The notes below the pieces were generated by a model. It had not been told where the DNA came from, ran no database searches, and saw only the letters and a list, made by a program, of their open reading frames with translations. The position numbers and the translations under genes were made by a program. From the NCBI GenBank assembly GCA_027016475.1, contig JALUTL010000019.1:1-13847 (forward strand): DNA of 13,847 nucleotides, written 5' to 3'. This document shows, piece by piece, positions 7,385 through 13,847 of this stretch. Within the stretch, counting starts at the first letter, position 1; the number at the start of each line of letters is the position of its first letter. This stretch comes from Candidatus Heimdallarchaeota archaeon (lineage in GTDB: Archaea; Asgardarchaeota; Heimdallarchaeia; Heimdallarchaeales; Kariarchaeaceae).

Positions 7385-7608
7385 ATCCAGTTGATTCTAT
7401 TCGTACGAAGCTTTTGACATACTATGCCCCTACCCTTCGAGATGAAATGGATAAAGCGGCATTTGCTGAAACCCTCAAGGTTCTGGAAGAACTAAGACTG
7501 ATTGATGAACTGCACCAGCTCACTGAAAAGGAAATTATGACCCTATTTCTGAATGCATTGGCTGTCAAGGGACTCGCCCGTATGAAAATGCTGACTGGTG
7601 ATGCATAG
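7381..7608 (+). CDS. Small helical protein of unknown function, second gene of RadA-paralogue operon
   Basis: I do not recognise this 75-residue protein. It is predicted to be almost entirely helical, with alternating charged and Leu-rich segments (AFAETLKVLEELRLIDELH, then EKEIMTLFLNALAVKGLARM) that suit a small helical bundle or a protein-binding adaptor. Its ATG overlaps the stop of the RadA paralogue by four bases, so translation is probably coupled. The first seven residues, MNPVDSI, nearly repeat at the start of the fourth gene of the string (MNPIDSI). No membrane segment or cysteine is present. Confidence 0.75.
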   Translation: MNPVDSIRTKLLTYYAPTLRDEMDKAAFAETLKVLEELRLIDELHQLTEKEIMTLFLNALAVKGLARMKMLTGDA

Positions 7609-7856
7609 TGGGGCGCACTTTACAGACTTTTCGAATACGGCTTATCACTTATCGAGAAAAATATACACGTCTTCTCCAAAAAATGCTTCCTACCTCACAA
7701 ATTGAATTGGGCTGGATTGGTGCACATCGGCTTTCGGCTCCTGCGAGCACACTTCCATGGCCTGACACTGAAAGTGTGGTTTTGTATACAATATTTGTCC
7801 AACTTTATCGGGAGATTCTCTTGGCAGAAAAGAGGTTGAAAAATGAATCCGATTGA
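7608..7856 (+). CDS. Small protein of unknown function, third gene of RadA-paralogue operon
   Basis: I do not recognise this 82-residue protein. The GTG start is the last base of the previous stop plus two bases (TAGTG), so translation is tightly coupled. The N-terminal third is basic (RTLQTFRIRLITYREKYTRL), the middle carries two Trp residues and a Pro-rich turn (WIGAHRL, LPWPDTES), and the end is a helix with a charged tail (LLAEKRLKNESD). The frame overlaps the next gene by 14 bases. The unbroken frame and the stop-start couplings on both sides are the main evidence that it is translated. Confidence 0.65.
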   Translation: MGRTLQTFRIRLITYREKYTRLLQKMLPTSQIELGWIGAHRLSAPASTLPWPDTESVVLYTIFVQLYREILLAEKRLKNESD

Positions 7857-8475
7857 TTCAATAACCATACATATTGAGCCATATCTGCTCAAAATTTTGG
7901 AAACTGAAGCGAAAATCCGTTTTTCAGCCATCAAGGATCGGCAGCTCCCTCTTCTGATAGAACAATTGGCAATTCAGTCTTTTGTAGGATTCAATCCTGC
8001 CTTAGTGGGCCAAAAATTTGTTCTTGACTGTACTTTTGGCAGTGCCTTATCAATAGCAAAAAACCTATGTATCCATAATTGCACATTGCAGCAATGGATC
8101 CGATATCGGATGCAGAATGCCTTGAAACATGCAAAGATTGAGCTAGATCTTCCGTCTTACAGTTCCAAAAAGAATTTGATTCCTTCAACAACATTTGCTT
8201 CAATTCCTAAGGCACCAAACGCTACGATTGAAATACATGCAGAATTGGCTGGTATATTGTCCAACCTCCAATCCTGCCTTCAAGTCTCCATGGAGGACAT
8301 GTTGTGGAGCGCATGCCTTTCATTCATGCCGGAAGTGTTTGTGCGCCATTCCATGCCTTCAGGCTCATTTCATCTTTTGATATTGCTTGATACATATGAG
8401 ATGGATTGCTTAAAGGCCATTTCTGAAAAATTTGAACGTCCTTCTCCCATTGATGTTTTGTTTCCCATTCTGTGA
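7843..8475 (+). CDS. Protein of unknown function, last gene of RadA-paralogue operon
   Basis: I do not recognise this 210-residue protein. Its ATG lies 14 bases inside the previous gene. It starts MNPIDSI, almost the same as the second gene of the string, and both continue with a helix. The N-terminal part is helical and hydrophobic (LLIEQLAIQSFVGF), the middle has four Cys scattered through residues 64-84 without a clear zinc-finger spacing, and the C-terminal part again looks helical and ends FPIL. No signal peptide or convincing membrane helix is seen. It ends one base before the stop of the convergent acyltransferase. Membership in the RadA-paralogue operon suggests a DNA repair or tolerance role, by context only. 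Confidence 0.75.
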   Translation: MNPIDSITIHIEPYLLKILETEAKIRFSAIKDRQLPLLIEQLAIQSFVGFNPALVGQKFVLDCTFGSALSIAKNLCIHNCTLQQWIRYRMQNALKHAKIELDLPSYSSKKNLIPSTTFASIPKAPNATIEIHAELAGILSNLQSCLQVSMEDMLWSACLSFMPEVFVRHSMPSGSFHLLILLDTYEMDCLKAISEKFERPSPIDVLFPIL

Positions 8476-8476
8476 A

Positions 8477-9316
8477 TTAAACGAAATCTGGATCCTGCAT
8501 AGTGTACGTATTATGTTTGAACCTTGGACTTCTATAGTATCTGAGCAGTTCCAAGGCATGCTCTTTTTTTAACCCATTGAAATTAGACGCCATTCTTATT
8601 TCGTACATTATTTCATCGGTTATCCCTCTTGCTACAGTCGAATCCAATACATCATCAATCGCGATTCTGTATTCATCCCTGACCAACCTTGGAATTTGGT
8701 AGTTTATGGTCACTTTTCGATTTAAGGGTGGAAAAAAGTCCAAGAAGTGTCTATAATCAATGCCCTTGATTCCAAGAGGCATAATGGGTACCCCCGTTTT
8801 GGCTGCCATTACCGCCATGCCAGTTCGTCCATAAATCTTTCTTCGTTTGTGAACAAAGTTTCCCTCAGGAAATACCAAAAGCGCATAATTGCTTTTCAGA
8901 ATCCTAATGGCTACTTCCATGGATTGGTTGTTCCCTTTCCATGCAACGGGAATTACTGCCACTTTTTCCATGAAGGTTCTTACCCATTCATTGTCCCACC
9001 ATGGATTGTCCAATGCCAATATGTACATTTTCCCCTTGAAATCACCAATCAGCATTATGGGATCGTACCCTGAATCATGATTTGATGCGAAGATGAACCC
9101 TCTTCCTCGTTGCTCCAATTTCCGGAGTATCCATGTATTCTCCAGTTTTGATCTGAAGAAGGGTCTGCCGATTCCTTGCAGAATTGCTTTTGCAATCTTA
9201 TAAAAGGTACCGGGATCGGTTCCGACTTGGCCGTTTTTGTATTTTGGAGGCCATTGGTTGATCCGTAACCTGTCTGCTGAACGAAAATCAACTAGGTCAT
9301 CTTCGGTATTTTCCAT
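8477..9316 (-). CDS. PlsC-type acyltransferase
   Basis: A 279-residue member of the 1-acylglycerol-3-phosphate acyltransferase superfamily, which moves an acyl group from acyl-CoA or a carrier to a hydroxyl of a glycerol or sugar lipid. The catalytic H-x4-D motif is NHDSGYD, with H80 and D85. The phosphate-binding block is FPEGN at 149-153 (the family usually has EGTR). A third block, VPIMPLGIKG near 176-185, is also typical. No strong transmembrane helix is seen, so it probably sits on the membrane surface. It lies 3 bases after a small membrane protein gene and is very likely co-transcribed. Because archaeal membrane lipids are ether-linked, the physiological acceptor is unclear. The superfamily call is firm. 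Confidence 0.88.
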   Translation of the reverse strand: MENTEDDLVDFRSADRLRINQWPPKYKNGQVGTDPGTFYKIAKAILQGIGRPFFRSKLENTWILRKLEQRGRGFIFASNHDSGYDPIMLIGDFKGKMYILALDNPWWDNEWVRTFMEKVAVIPVAWKGNNQSMEVAIRILKSNYALLVFPEGNFVHKRRKIYGRTGMAVMAAKTGVPIMPLGIKGIDYRHFLDFFPPLNRKVTINYQIPRLVRDEYRIAIDDVLDSTVARGITDEIMYEIRMASNFNGLKKEHALELLRYYRSPRFKHNTYTMQDPDFV

Positions 9317-9319
9317 GGA

Positions 9320-9781
9320 TTATCTCCCTTGTTGTTCGCTCCATGCGCGATATTTGCTAATGGCCATGATATCATTTGGATCTTTGGTTTTCAATGCTTT
9401 TCTTGCCTTCTTTGCCTCTTCCTGATTGTAAGAGAATACCGGCCTTGGAATGATTGACAGCTCTCTGGTGATCAGAAACCACATTACTGGTACACTAATC
9501 CAATATAGCATCAGAGGGTACAAAATGGCCATATAAAACCGTGACAAAATTATCAGCATCAACAGGTCTGAAACAATGGAAAGGCCAGAGAACCTCATTG
9601 CATCCTTCGGCCTCCTTTTGAGCCAAAATACGCTAGCTGCCGTAAGGAGTAGCGGCACTATTGGGGCCAATGCTACAATGGCAATAAATCTAAGTACGAT
9701 TGAAAGCAAAGCTGAGGCTACAAAGATAGGGTAGAATGTTTTACTGTCAATAGCTATGTCCATAATCTTTTTTGAAACCAT
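9320..9781 (-). CDS. Small multi-pass membrane protein
   Basis: A 153-residue protein with about four hydrophobic segments: two packed closely near residues 16-54, one near 66-80 and one near 83-104. These are separated by a basic loop (LKRRPKDAMR near 54-63) and followed by a charged cytoplasmic-like tail (EEAKKARKALKTKDPND). I do not recognise the family. It ends 3 bases before the acyltransferase start, so the two are probably made together, and it may anchor that enzyme or a product-handling step at the membrane. The ATG at 9781 is the first start after a 62-base gap that contains a terminator-like hairpin for the upstream gene. Confidence 0.78.
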   Translation of the reverse strand: MVSKKIMDIAIDSKTFYPIFVASALLSIVLRFIAIVALAPIVPLLLTAASVFWLKRRPKDAMRFSGLSIVSDLLMLIILSRFYMAILYPLMLYWISVPVMWFLITRELSIIPRPVFSYNQEEAKKARKALKTKDPNDIMAISKYRAWSEQQGR

Positions 9782-9807
9782 CCCATTAAAAATTCGCTCT
9801 TAAGTTT

Positions 9808-9838
9808 GAAAACAAAAGTCAGAAATTGCTTATTTCTG
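9808..9838 (-). terminator. Hairpin and T-rich terminator after the second glycosyltransferase
   Basis: On the minus strand, a perfect 7-base stem (CAGAAAT with ATTTCTG) and a 5-base loop begin 5 bases after the glycosyltransferase stop. They are followed by the T-rich run ACTTTTGTTTTC. This would end the glycosyltransferase transcript before the membrane protein gene, although archaeal termination depends mostly on the T run. Confidence 0.5.
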
Positions 9839-9843
9839 TATTG

Positions 9844-10983
9844 TCATTTTTCGATCTTTTTGACTTCCTCTCCCCATATTTTCTTGAACGATTCATAAGA
9901 ATGATACTCCGCAACTTTCTTCAAAGCTTGTTTCATCTCCTTCATTCTCTCTGGGTCATAAAGGACAGCCGAAATCTTGCTGATTATTTCTTCCTTGTCT
10001 TTAATGTTCCTGATTGCAATGCAGTTGGAACTATCCAACGATGGTTCATCATATTTCCCATTGACCACTGGTATTGCCCCGTAGTTCATTGCTTCAACTA
10101 CTGTAAAACACAGTGTTTCGTGAAATGTAGGTGTCACCAAAAAATCAGCAATGGAATAGATGTGTGGAAGATATTTGTCTGGCAATCTTCCAGTAAATAT
10201 GACATTAGATTCTTCAGCTTTTGCCCTTTCCTTCAGTTCCGGATATTTATATCCCATTCCGACCATGACGGCAGAAATGTTTGGCCGTGTGGAAAAATAG
10301 TTGAGAACTTCATAAATCGCATCTACATTCTTTTCGTTCGCAAACCGTCCCAAATAAAGAAGAACCTGATTATCCAATGGAATGCCCAAACTTTTCTTGA
10401 AGGCGGTTATTTCGTCTGCTTGAACTTCAACTTTTTCATAACCGAATGGCACCCAAAATATCTGCTCTGGCTTAACATGGAATCTCAGTGTTTTTCGATA
10501 AAATTTTCTTGTTGCTATCCCAAACCTTTGCACATTTTGAGTCATGTGTGTAAATATTGTCATAAATGCATCAACAATCGGCTTTGGAACTCCAAAAACT
10601 AGCTCTGCCAGCTCAAATTCATCATGGTGAATGAATTGATAGATCGGCTTTCCAAAAAATCGATTGACCAGCATCGTATGAACCGTAGTGAAACTAAGCG
10701 AGTTGATGACAATCAAGTCACATGAGCTTAATGCCCTGATCATTTTCAAGGAAGGAAACGTTGGAAAATAATCCTTGATTAGGGCTGGCAGAATTGGAAT
10801 GCGGATAACTCCAATCCCGGGAACATGCTTTGGCTCATCTGGATAGAATCTTTTTGGCACTGTGGGTGCGATGACAACTACTTTATGCCCATTGTCTCTT
10901 AATGCGCGAGCAAGCATTTCCACAAATCGGACAACCCCATCCTTGATTGGATGATAAGTGTCCGTAATAATTGCGATTTTCAA
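9844..10983 (-). CDS. GT4-type glycosyltransferase, TTG start
   Basis: A 379-residue GT-B enzyme of the GT4 family. MKIAIITDTYHPIKDGV at the N-terminus carries the family Gly turn. The C-terminal domain has LGRFANEKNVD at 211-221 with the expected R213 and K218 of the donor phosphate site, GMGY near 242-245 and the E-x7-E motif at E289 and E297 (ETLCFTVVE). The pattern resembles lipid-linked mannosyl- or glucosyltransferases such as those acting on phosphatidylinositol or diacylglycerol, but the substrate is not fixed by the sequence. The start is TTG, supported by AGGAGG four bases upstream and by the normal family N-terminus. It lies upstream of the membrane protein and acyltransferase genes on the same strand, separated from them by a hairpin. 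Confidence 0.92.
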   Translation of the reverse strand: MKIAIITDTYHPIKDGVVRFVEMLARALRDNGHKVVVIAPTVPKRFYPDEPKHVPGIGVIRIPILPALIKDYFPTFPSLKMIRALSSCDLIVINSLSFTTVHTMLVNRFFGKPIYQFIHHDEFELAELVFGVPKPIVDAFMTIFTHMTQNVQRFGIATRKFYRKTLRFHVKPEQIFWVPFGYEKVEVQADEITAFKKSLGIPLDNQVLLYLGRFANEKNVDAIYEVLNYFSTRPNISAVMVGMGYKYPELKERAKAEESNVIFTGRLPDKYLPHIYSIADFLVTPTFHETLCFTVVEAMNYGAIPVVNGKYDEPSLDSSNCIAIRNIKDKEEIISKISAVLYDPERMKEMKQALKKVAEYHSYESFKKIWGEEVKKIEK

Positions 10984-10987
10984 TATG

Positions 10988-11011
10988 CCTCCTTAGTTTG
11001 CCGCCTTTTAA
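10988..11011 (-). promoter_or_regulatory. TATA-like box and AGGAGG ribosome binding site
   Basis: On the minus strand, TTAAAA is centred about 25 bases before the TTG at 10983, and AGGAGG (10988-10993) is only 4 bases before it. The strong Shine-Dalgarno sequence decides the unusual TTG start. The box spacing would imply a leaderless message that excludes this site, so the real transcription start may lie further upstream. Confidence 0.5.
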
Positions 11012-11042
11012 GGAATATTGCCCTGAACTTGCGTTCTGGCTG

Positions 11043-11048
11043 AAAAAA
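11043..11048 (-). terminator. Oligo-T terminator candidate after the acyl-CoA synthetase
   Basis: Read on the minus strand, a T6 run begins about 14 bases after the synthetase stop codon, with no strong hairpin. Runs of T like this are enough for intrinsic termination in archaea. Confidence 0.35.
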
Positions 11049-11062
11049 CGTTTGTCTCTTAG

Positions 11063-13159
11063 CTATAACGTAATTCTTGCATCCAAAATGACAGGTGGAA
11101 TCCCTTTGGGCAATGCCAATATGGGGTTTATATCTAGTTCCTTAATCTCTGGGTGATCAACTATCAGCTGATTGACGCGAAGCAGTGCATCAACTAATGC
11201 ATCAATGTCTGCCGCAGGTTCTCCACGAAAGCCTAGAAGAAGCGGATACCCTCGCAACTGCTGTATCATGCTTTCCGCATCTGATCGAGTAATTGGAGCC
11301 AACCGGAACACAACATCCTTCAGTAACTCTATCAGAATTCCCCCTGATCCGATCATCAACACATTTCCAAATTGCTTGTCAAATGTGGAGCCCATTGCCA
11401 ACTCTATCCCACTTTGATAATATCGCTGAACAAGGACTCCTCTCTCTTTTTCATCGATCTTGAATTTATCGTATACCTTCTGAATCTGAAGCCATGCATC
11501 TATCAGTTCCTCGAAATTCCTGATGTCAAGAACTACTCCTCCTGCGTCCGTTTTGTGTTCAATTTTTGAAGATGCTATTTTTGCAACAATTGGAAATCCA
11601 ATTCTCTTTGCCTCTGCAAGAAGCTCATCAGATGAAAAAACGATTTTTGATTCAGGAAATCTTAACCCATACAGCTCAAGTATTTTTTGTGTTAGTTGTG
11701 GATCCAGTAGCTTTCCTTTTTCACCCGTTGAGAGAATCTTGGAAACCTTTTCTTTTACAGCTTTGCCCTTAACTAATACCTCCATTTCCTCAATAGGTGC
11801 AGTCTTCCAATTGTAATAGGTATACATGTCTTTTAGCACCCTTGCCGCTGATTCTGGAAAGTCAAAGATCGGAAAATCTACATCCAGATCACTTTCCCTA
11901 ATGACATCCCGTCCCATAAAGCATCCCAATACTGGCTTGTCGCTCTGTTTAATGATTGGATTGACCGCTTGCGCAACCTCTATTGCCTGTATCATCAATG
12001 GAGGGACAAAAATAAGCAAGACAGAATCGACATTTTCATCTTCCAACAGGATTTTCAAGGTTTCTTGATATCGCTTGGCATTGGCACTGGCAATTAAATC
12101 CACAGGATTGTTTGGGCTTGCCTCTGGTGGAATGACTTTTTTCAGTTTTTCAACAGTTTCTTTCTCAAATTCTGCAAGCTCCATTCCCAACGAAATAAGA
12201 GTGTCCGTGGCCAAAGTTCCAGGACCACCTGAATTGGTGAGGATTGCAACCCTCTTTCCTTTGGGCAAAGGCGCTTTTAGAAATCCGATGGCAGAATCAA
12301 ACAGCTCTTTGACTGAGTTTACTCGTATAATGCCTGACCCTTTCATGGCGGCAGAAACGACATGTTCCTGCCCAGCCAATGCCCCTGTGTGAGAAGAAGC
12401 GGCTCGAGCCCCTTGCGGTGTTCTTCCACTCTTTACAATCAAAATCGGCTTCTGTTTGGAAGCCCTCCGAGCGACATATGCAAAGTTGCCCGGATCTGAA
12501 AACGATTCAAGATATCCTAGGATGATTTTGGTATTGTCATCATTCATGAAATGCTCCAACATATGGTTGGCATTGACATCCATCTTGTTTCCCAAAGAAA
12601 CAAATTTGGAAAATCCAAGCTTCAGTTGGGTTGCATATTTCATGACGACAACCCCCAAGGCCCCGGATTGGGAAATAAAACCGATTTCTCCGGGAAGAGG
12701 TTTCACAGGTGCAAAGGTTGCATTCAAATATGGCTCGTGTCCATTTAGTATTCCCATGCAATTTGGACCTACTACCCTAATATTTCCTGATTTTGCAATC
12801 TCATGGATTTCTGCTTCCAACTCAACCCCTTTCCCTCCAATTTCCTTGAAACCGGCGGTAATAATCACGGCTGCCTTTGCACCTACTTTTACGGCTTCAA
12901 GCATGACTTCCTTAACCAAAGATGCAGGAACTACTACAATCACCAGGTCAATTGTGTCAGGAATTGCCGACAGACTTTCATAGCACCGCAAAGAGTTCAC
13001 AGAATAAGCGTTTGGATTGACTGGATAAACCCGCCCCTGAAAATTAAGATCCAATATGTTCTTGAGTATTTCCCGTCCGATTGAATTAGGATTTCTGCTT
13101 GCACCAACCACTGCCACTGTTTGGGGGTTGAACAGGTAAGGGAGATTGTCTGTCTTCAT
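11063..13159 (-). CDS. ADP-forming acyl-CoA synthetase, fused alpha and beta subunits
   Basis: A 698-residue cytoplasmic enzyme that interconverts an organic acid, CoA and ATP with acyl-CoA, ADP and phosphate. The order is a CoA-binding Rossmann domain (VAVVGASRNPNSIGRE near 15-30), the succinyl-CoA-ligase-like part with FISQSGALG near 161-169 and the phosphorylated His H257 in ASSHTGALAG, a linker, and an ATP-grasp domain from about 485 that carries the second conserved His, H535, in EHKTDAGG. Alpha and beta are on one chain, as in the roughly 700-residue enzymes that thaumarchaea use for 3-hydroxypropionate and 4-hydroxybutyrate in carbon fixation. Acetate-forming ACD of other archaea is the alternative, and the sequence alone does not decide the substrate. 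It has its own promoter and T-run terminator. Confidence 0.93.
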   Translation of the reverse strand: MKTDNLPYLFNPQTVAVVGASRNPNSIGREILKNILDLNFQGRVYPVNPNAYSVNSLRCYESLSAIPDTIDLVIVVVPASLVKEVMLEAVKVGAKAAVIITAGFKEIGGKGVELEAEIHEIAKSGNIRVVGPNCMGILNGHEPYLNATFAPVKPLPGEIGFISQSGALGVVVMKYATQLKLGFSKFVSLGNKMDVNANHMLEHFMNDDNTKIILGYLESFSDPGNFAYVARRASKQKPILIVKSGRTPQGARAASSHTGALAGQEHVVSAAMKGSGIIRVNSVKELFDSAIGFLKAPLPKGKRVAILTNSGGPGTLATDTLISLGMELAEFEKETVEKLKKVIPPEASPNNPVDLIASANAKRYQETLKILLEDENVDSVLLIFVPPLMIQAIEVAQAVNPIIKQSDKPVLGCFMGRDVIRESDLDVDFPIFDFPESAARVLKDMYTYYNWKTAPIEEMEVLVKGKAVKEKVSKILSTGEKGKLLDPQLTQKILELYGLRFPESKIVFSSDELLAEAKRIGFPIVAKIASSKIEHKTDAGGVVLDIRNFEELIDAWLQIQKVYDKFKIDEKERGVLVQRYYQSGIELAMGSTFDKQFGNVLMIGSGGILIELLKDVVFRLAPITRSDAESMIQQLRGYPLLLGFRGEPAADIDALVDALLRVNQLIVDHPEIKELDINPILALPKGIPPVILDARITL

Positions 13160-13189
13160 TGACGTCAGTTGCCATTTAGTGTTTCTTTA

Positions 13190-13196
13190 CTTAAAT
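13190..13196 (-). promoter_or_regulatory. TATA-like box of the acyl-CoA synthetase gene
   Basis: Read on the minus strand, ATTTAAG is centred about 34 bases before the ATG at 13159, so the leader would be about 8 bases long. No ribosome binding site is evident. Confidence 0.4.
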
Positions 13197-13260
13197 CAAG
13201 AGAATGGTATCGAAATTAAAGTGAAGATTTTCCTTTTTTTTGCAAACATAGGAAAGTTCA

Positions 13261-13686
13261 TCAACTTGTTTGATTGAATTTTATAGTCATCAGAAACACT
13301 ATCCCGATGAGAAGAAAGCCGAAATTTGATGCAATGTTCCATGCAAACCCGTACACAAATGATACTATTGCATCTGTCACAAACCAGACACCTAGGCCAG
13401 CGAGTGCCAAATTAACTCTTTCATTCAATTCCTCCTTTCCAACTGCCCAAACTAAAAATGCGATAAGATACATCAGTGATCCCAGTGTTGCCAAGTAAAA
13501 TAGTGCTATTTCTTGTCCTGTCGAATCCAAGGCAGACAAAGTCAAGTTAGGGGATAGGGCAATAAAAAAATTAATCATAAAGTTCTTGAAAAGAAGCGAT
13601 CCAAAAAAGAATATGTCTCCCACAAGGGAGAGAATTAGTGCAAGGAGAAAGCTCCTTTGCTCAGCGGGGGTGGTATTCCTTATCAT
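13261..13686 (-). CDS. Four-helix membrane protein of unknown function
   Basis: A 141-residue protein with four hydrophobic segments near residues 12-33, 59-81, 92-110 and 118-136 and short charged loops (GKEELNERVN between the second and third). I do not recognise a functional motif; the small size and even spacing resemble the many uncharacterised four-helix archaeal membrane proteins. The ATG at 13686 has TTTATATT about 28 bases upstream and no ribosome binding site, again a leaderless pattern. The acyl-CoA synthetase starts about 100 bases downstream with its own promoter, so the two are probably separate transcripts. Confidence 0.78.
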   Translation of the reverse strand: MIRNTTPAEQRSFLLALILSLVGDIFFFGSLLFKNFMINFFIALSPNLTLSALDSTGQEIALFYLATLGSLMYLIAFLVWAVGKEELNERVNLALAGLGVWFVTDAIVSFVYGFAWNIASNFGFLLIGIVFLMTIKFNQTS

Positions 13687-13706
13687 GGTAAAATAAACTT
13701 AACATG

Positions 13707-13724
13707 ATGTAATATAAATTTAAC
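13707..13724 (-). repeat. Direct repeat, copy 1, carrying the TATA box of the membrane protein gene
   Basis: An 18-base unit, ATGTAATATAAATTTAAC on the plus strand, occurs again at 13811-13828 with one mismatch (T to C). On the minus strand it reads as a BRE-like and TTTATATT promoter element about 28 bases before the ATG at 13686. Confidence 0.5.
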
Positions 13725-13810
13725 TTCTGCAATTGTTCATTTTTCATTGTTTTGGAAAAATTTGCCTCATGACTTTATAATTTGGAAATTTGTAAAATAT
13801 GTTGAAAAAA

Positions 13811-13828
13811 ATGCAATATAAATTTAAC
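13811..13828 (-). repeat. Direct repeat, copy 2
   Basis: ATGCAATATAAATTTAAC matches copy 1 at 17 of 18 bases, 104 bases away. As a promoter on the minus strand it would start transcripts near 13785, giving a leader of about 100 bases for the membrane protein gene or a small RNA. In an AT-rich spacer some of this similarity could be chance. The rest of 13725-13847 shows nothing else I can support. Confidence 0.45.
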
Positions 13829-13847
13829 ATTTCCCTATGACTTATAT

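Noticed and set aside
3014..8475. Interpretation as a virus or plasmid replication module
   Set aside because: A polymerase and a recombinase could suggest this, but there is no integrase, primase, helicase, capsid or attachment repeat, and the neighbours on both sides are ordinary metabolic and envelope genes.
9826..10602. Long + strand open frame of 258 codons
   Set aside because: It lies wholly opposite the clear GT4 glycosyltransferase, is rich in Phe, Cys and Ser as expected of an antisense shadow, and has no recognisable motif.
12456..12983. + strand open frame of 175 codons
   Set aside because: It is antisense to the acyl-CoA synthetase, whose domains and catalytic histidines are unmistakable.
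13799..13840. Possible short leaderless peptide starting ATGTTGAAA
   Set aside because: It has only 13 codons before a stop, and the TTTATAA upstream is only about 22 bases away, too near for a standard start.
1..13847. CRISPR array, tRNA or rRNA genes
   Set aside because: I saw no regularly spaced repeats and no cloverleaf-like or rRNA-like sequence on either strand.

Overview
The window looks like a chromosomal segment of an archaeon, most likely from the TACK side (Thaumarchaeota/Nitrososphaeria-like). The reasons are a family B DNA polymerase, a RadA/Rad51-type recombinase, a fused ADP-forming acyl-CoA synthetase, and several genes whose TATA-like boxes lie 25-28 bases upstream of the start codon with almost no leader. 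That last pattern is typical of leaderless archaeal transcripts. The DNA is moderately AT-rich throughout and I see no insertion sequence, tRNA, rRNA or CRISPR array. The taxonomic placement is an inference.

Left part (1-3024): a + strand protein of unknown function with conserved KVRTGG and FKATAGLHHP blocks, then a GT4 glycosyltransferase. These face two minus-strand genes: a 153-residue orphan and a small acidic-tailed protein whose promoter seems to lie inside the 3' end of the polymerase gene.

Centre (3014-8475), the most interesting part: two divergent gene groups share a 153-base control region. Leftward is a 246-residue protein that resembles a RecA-fold protein without a P-loop and ends in a perfect PCNA-interacting (PIP) box, followed 9 bases later by a family B polymerase. 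That polymerase has lost exonuclease carboxylates (motif I E to A, motif II D to T) and carries GLTDS in place of GDTDS at motif C. Rightward is a four-gene overlapping string: a RadA paralogue with intact ATPase motifs but no N-terminal helix-hairpin-helix domain, then three unrecognised small proteins. A perfect 9-base inverted repeat lies between the two groups and overlaps the presumed leftward promoter. I read this as a candidate DNA-damage-tolerance module: a non-proofreading PolB2-like polymerase, a possible PCNA tether, a RadA-type filament protein and new accessory factors. It is similar in logic to the bacterial ImuA-ImuB-DnaE2 mutasome. The function is inferred, not shown.

Right part (8477-13847), all minus strand: a PlsC-type acyltransferase with a small membrane protein 3 bases upstream, a second GT4 glycosyltransferase with a TTG start and an AGGAGG ribosome binding site, an ADP-forming acyl-CoA synthetase with alpha and beta parts fused, and a four-helix membrane protein. 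The glycosyltransferase, acyltransferase and membrane protein may together modify glycolipids or another envelope component. The acyl-CoA synthetase makes acyl-CoA from an organic acid, or ATP from an acyl-CoA. The last 160 bases are AT-rich, carry a duplicated promoter-like 18-mer and show no gene.
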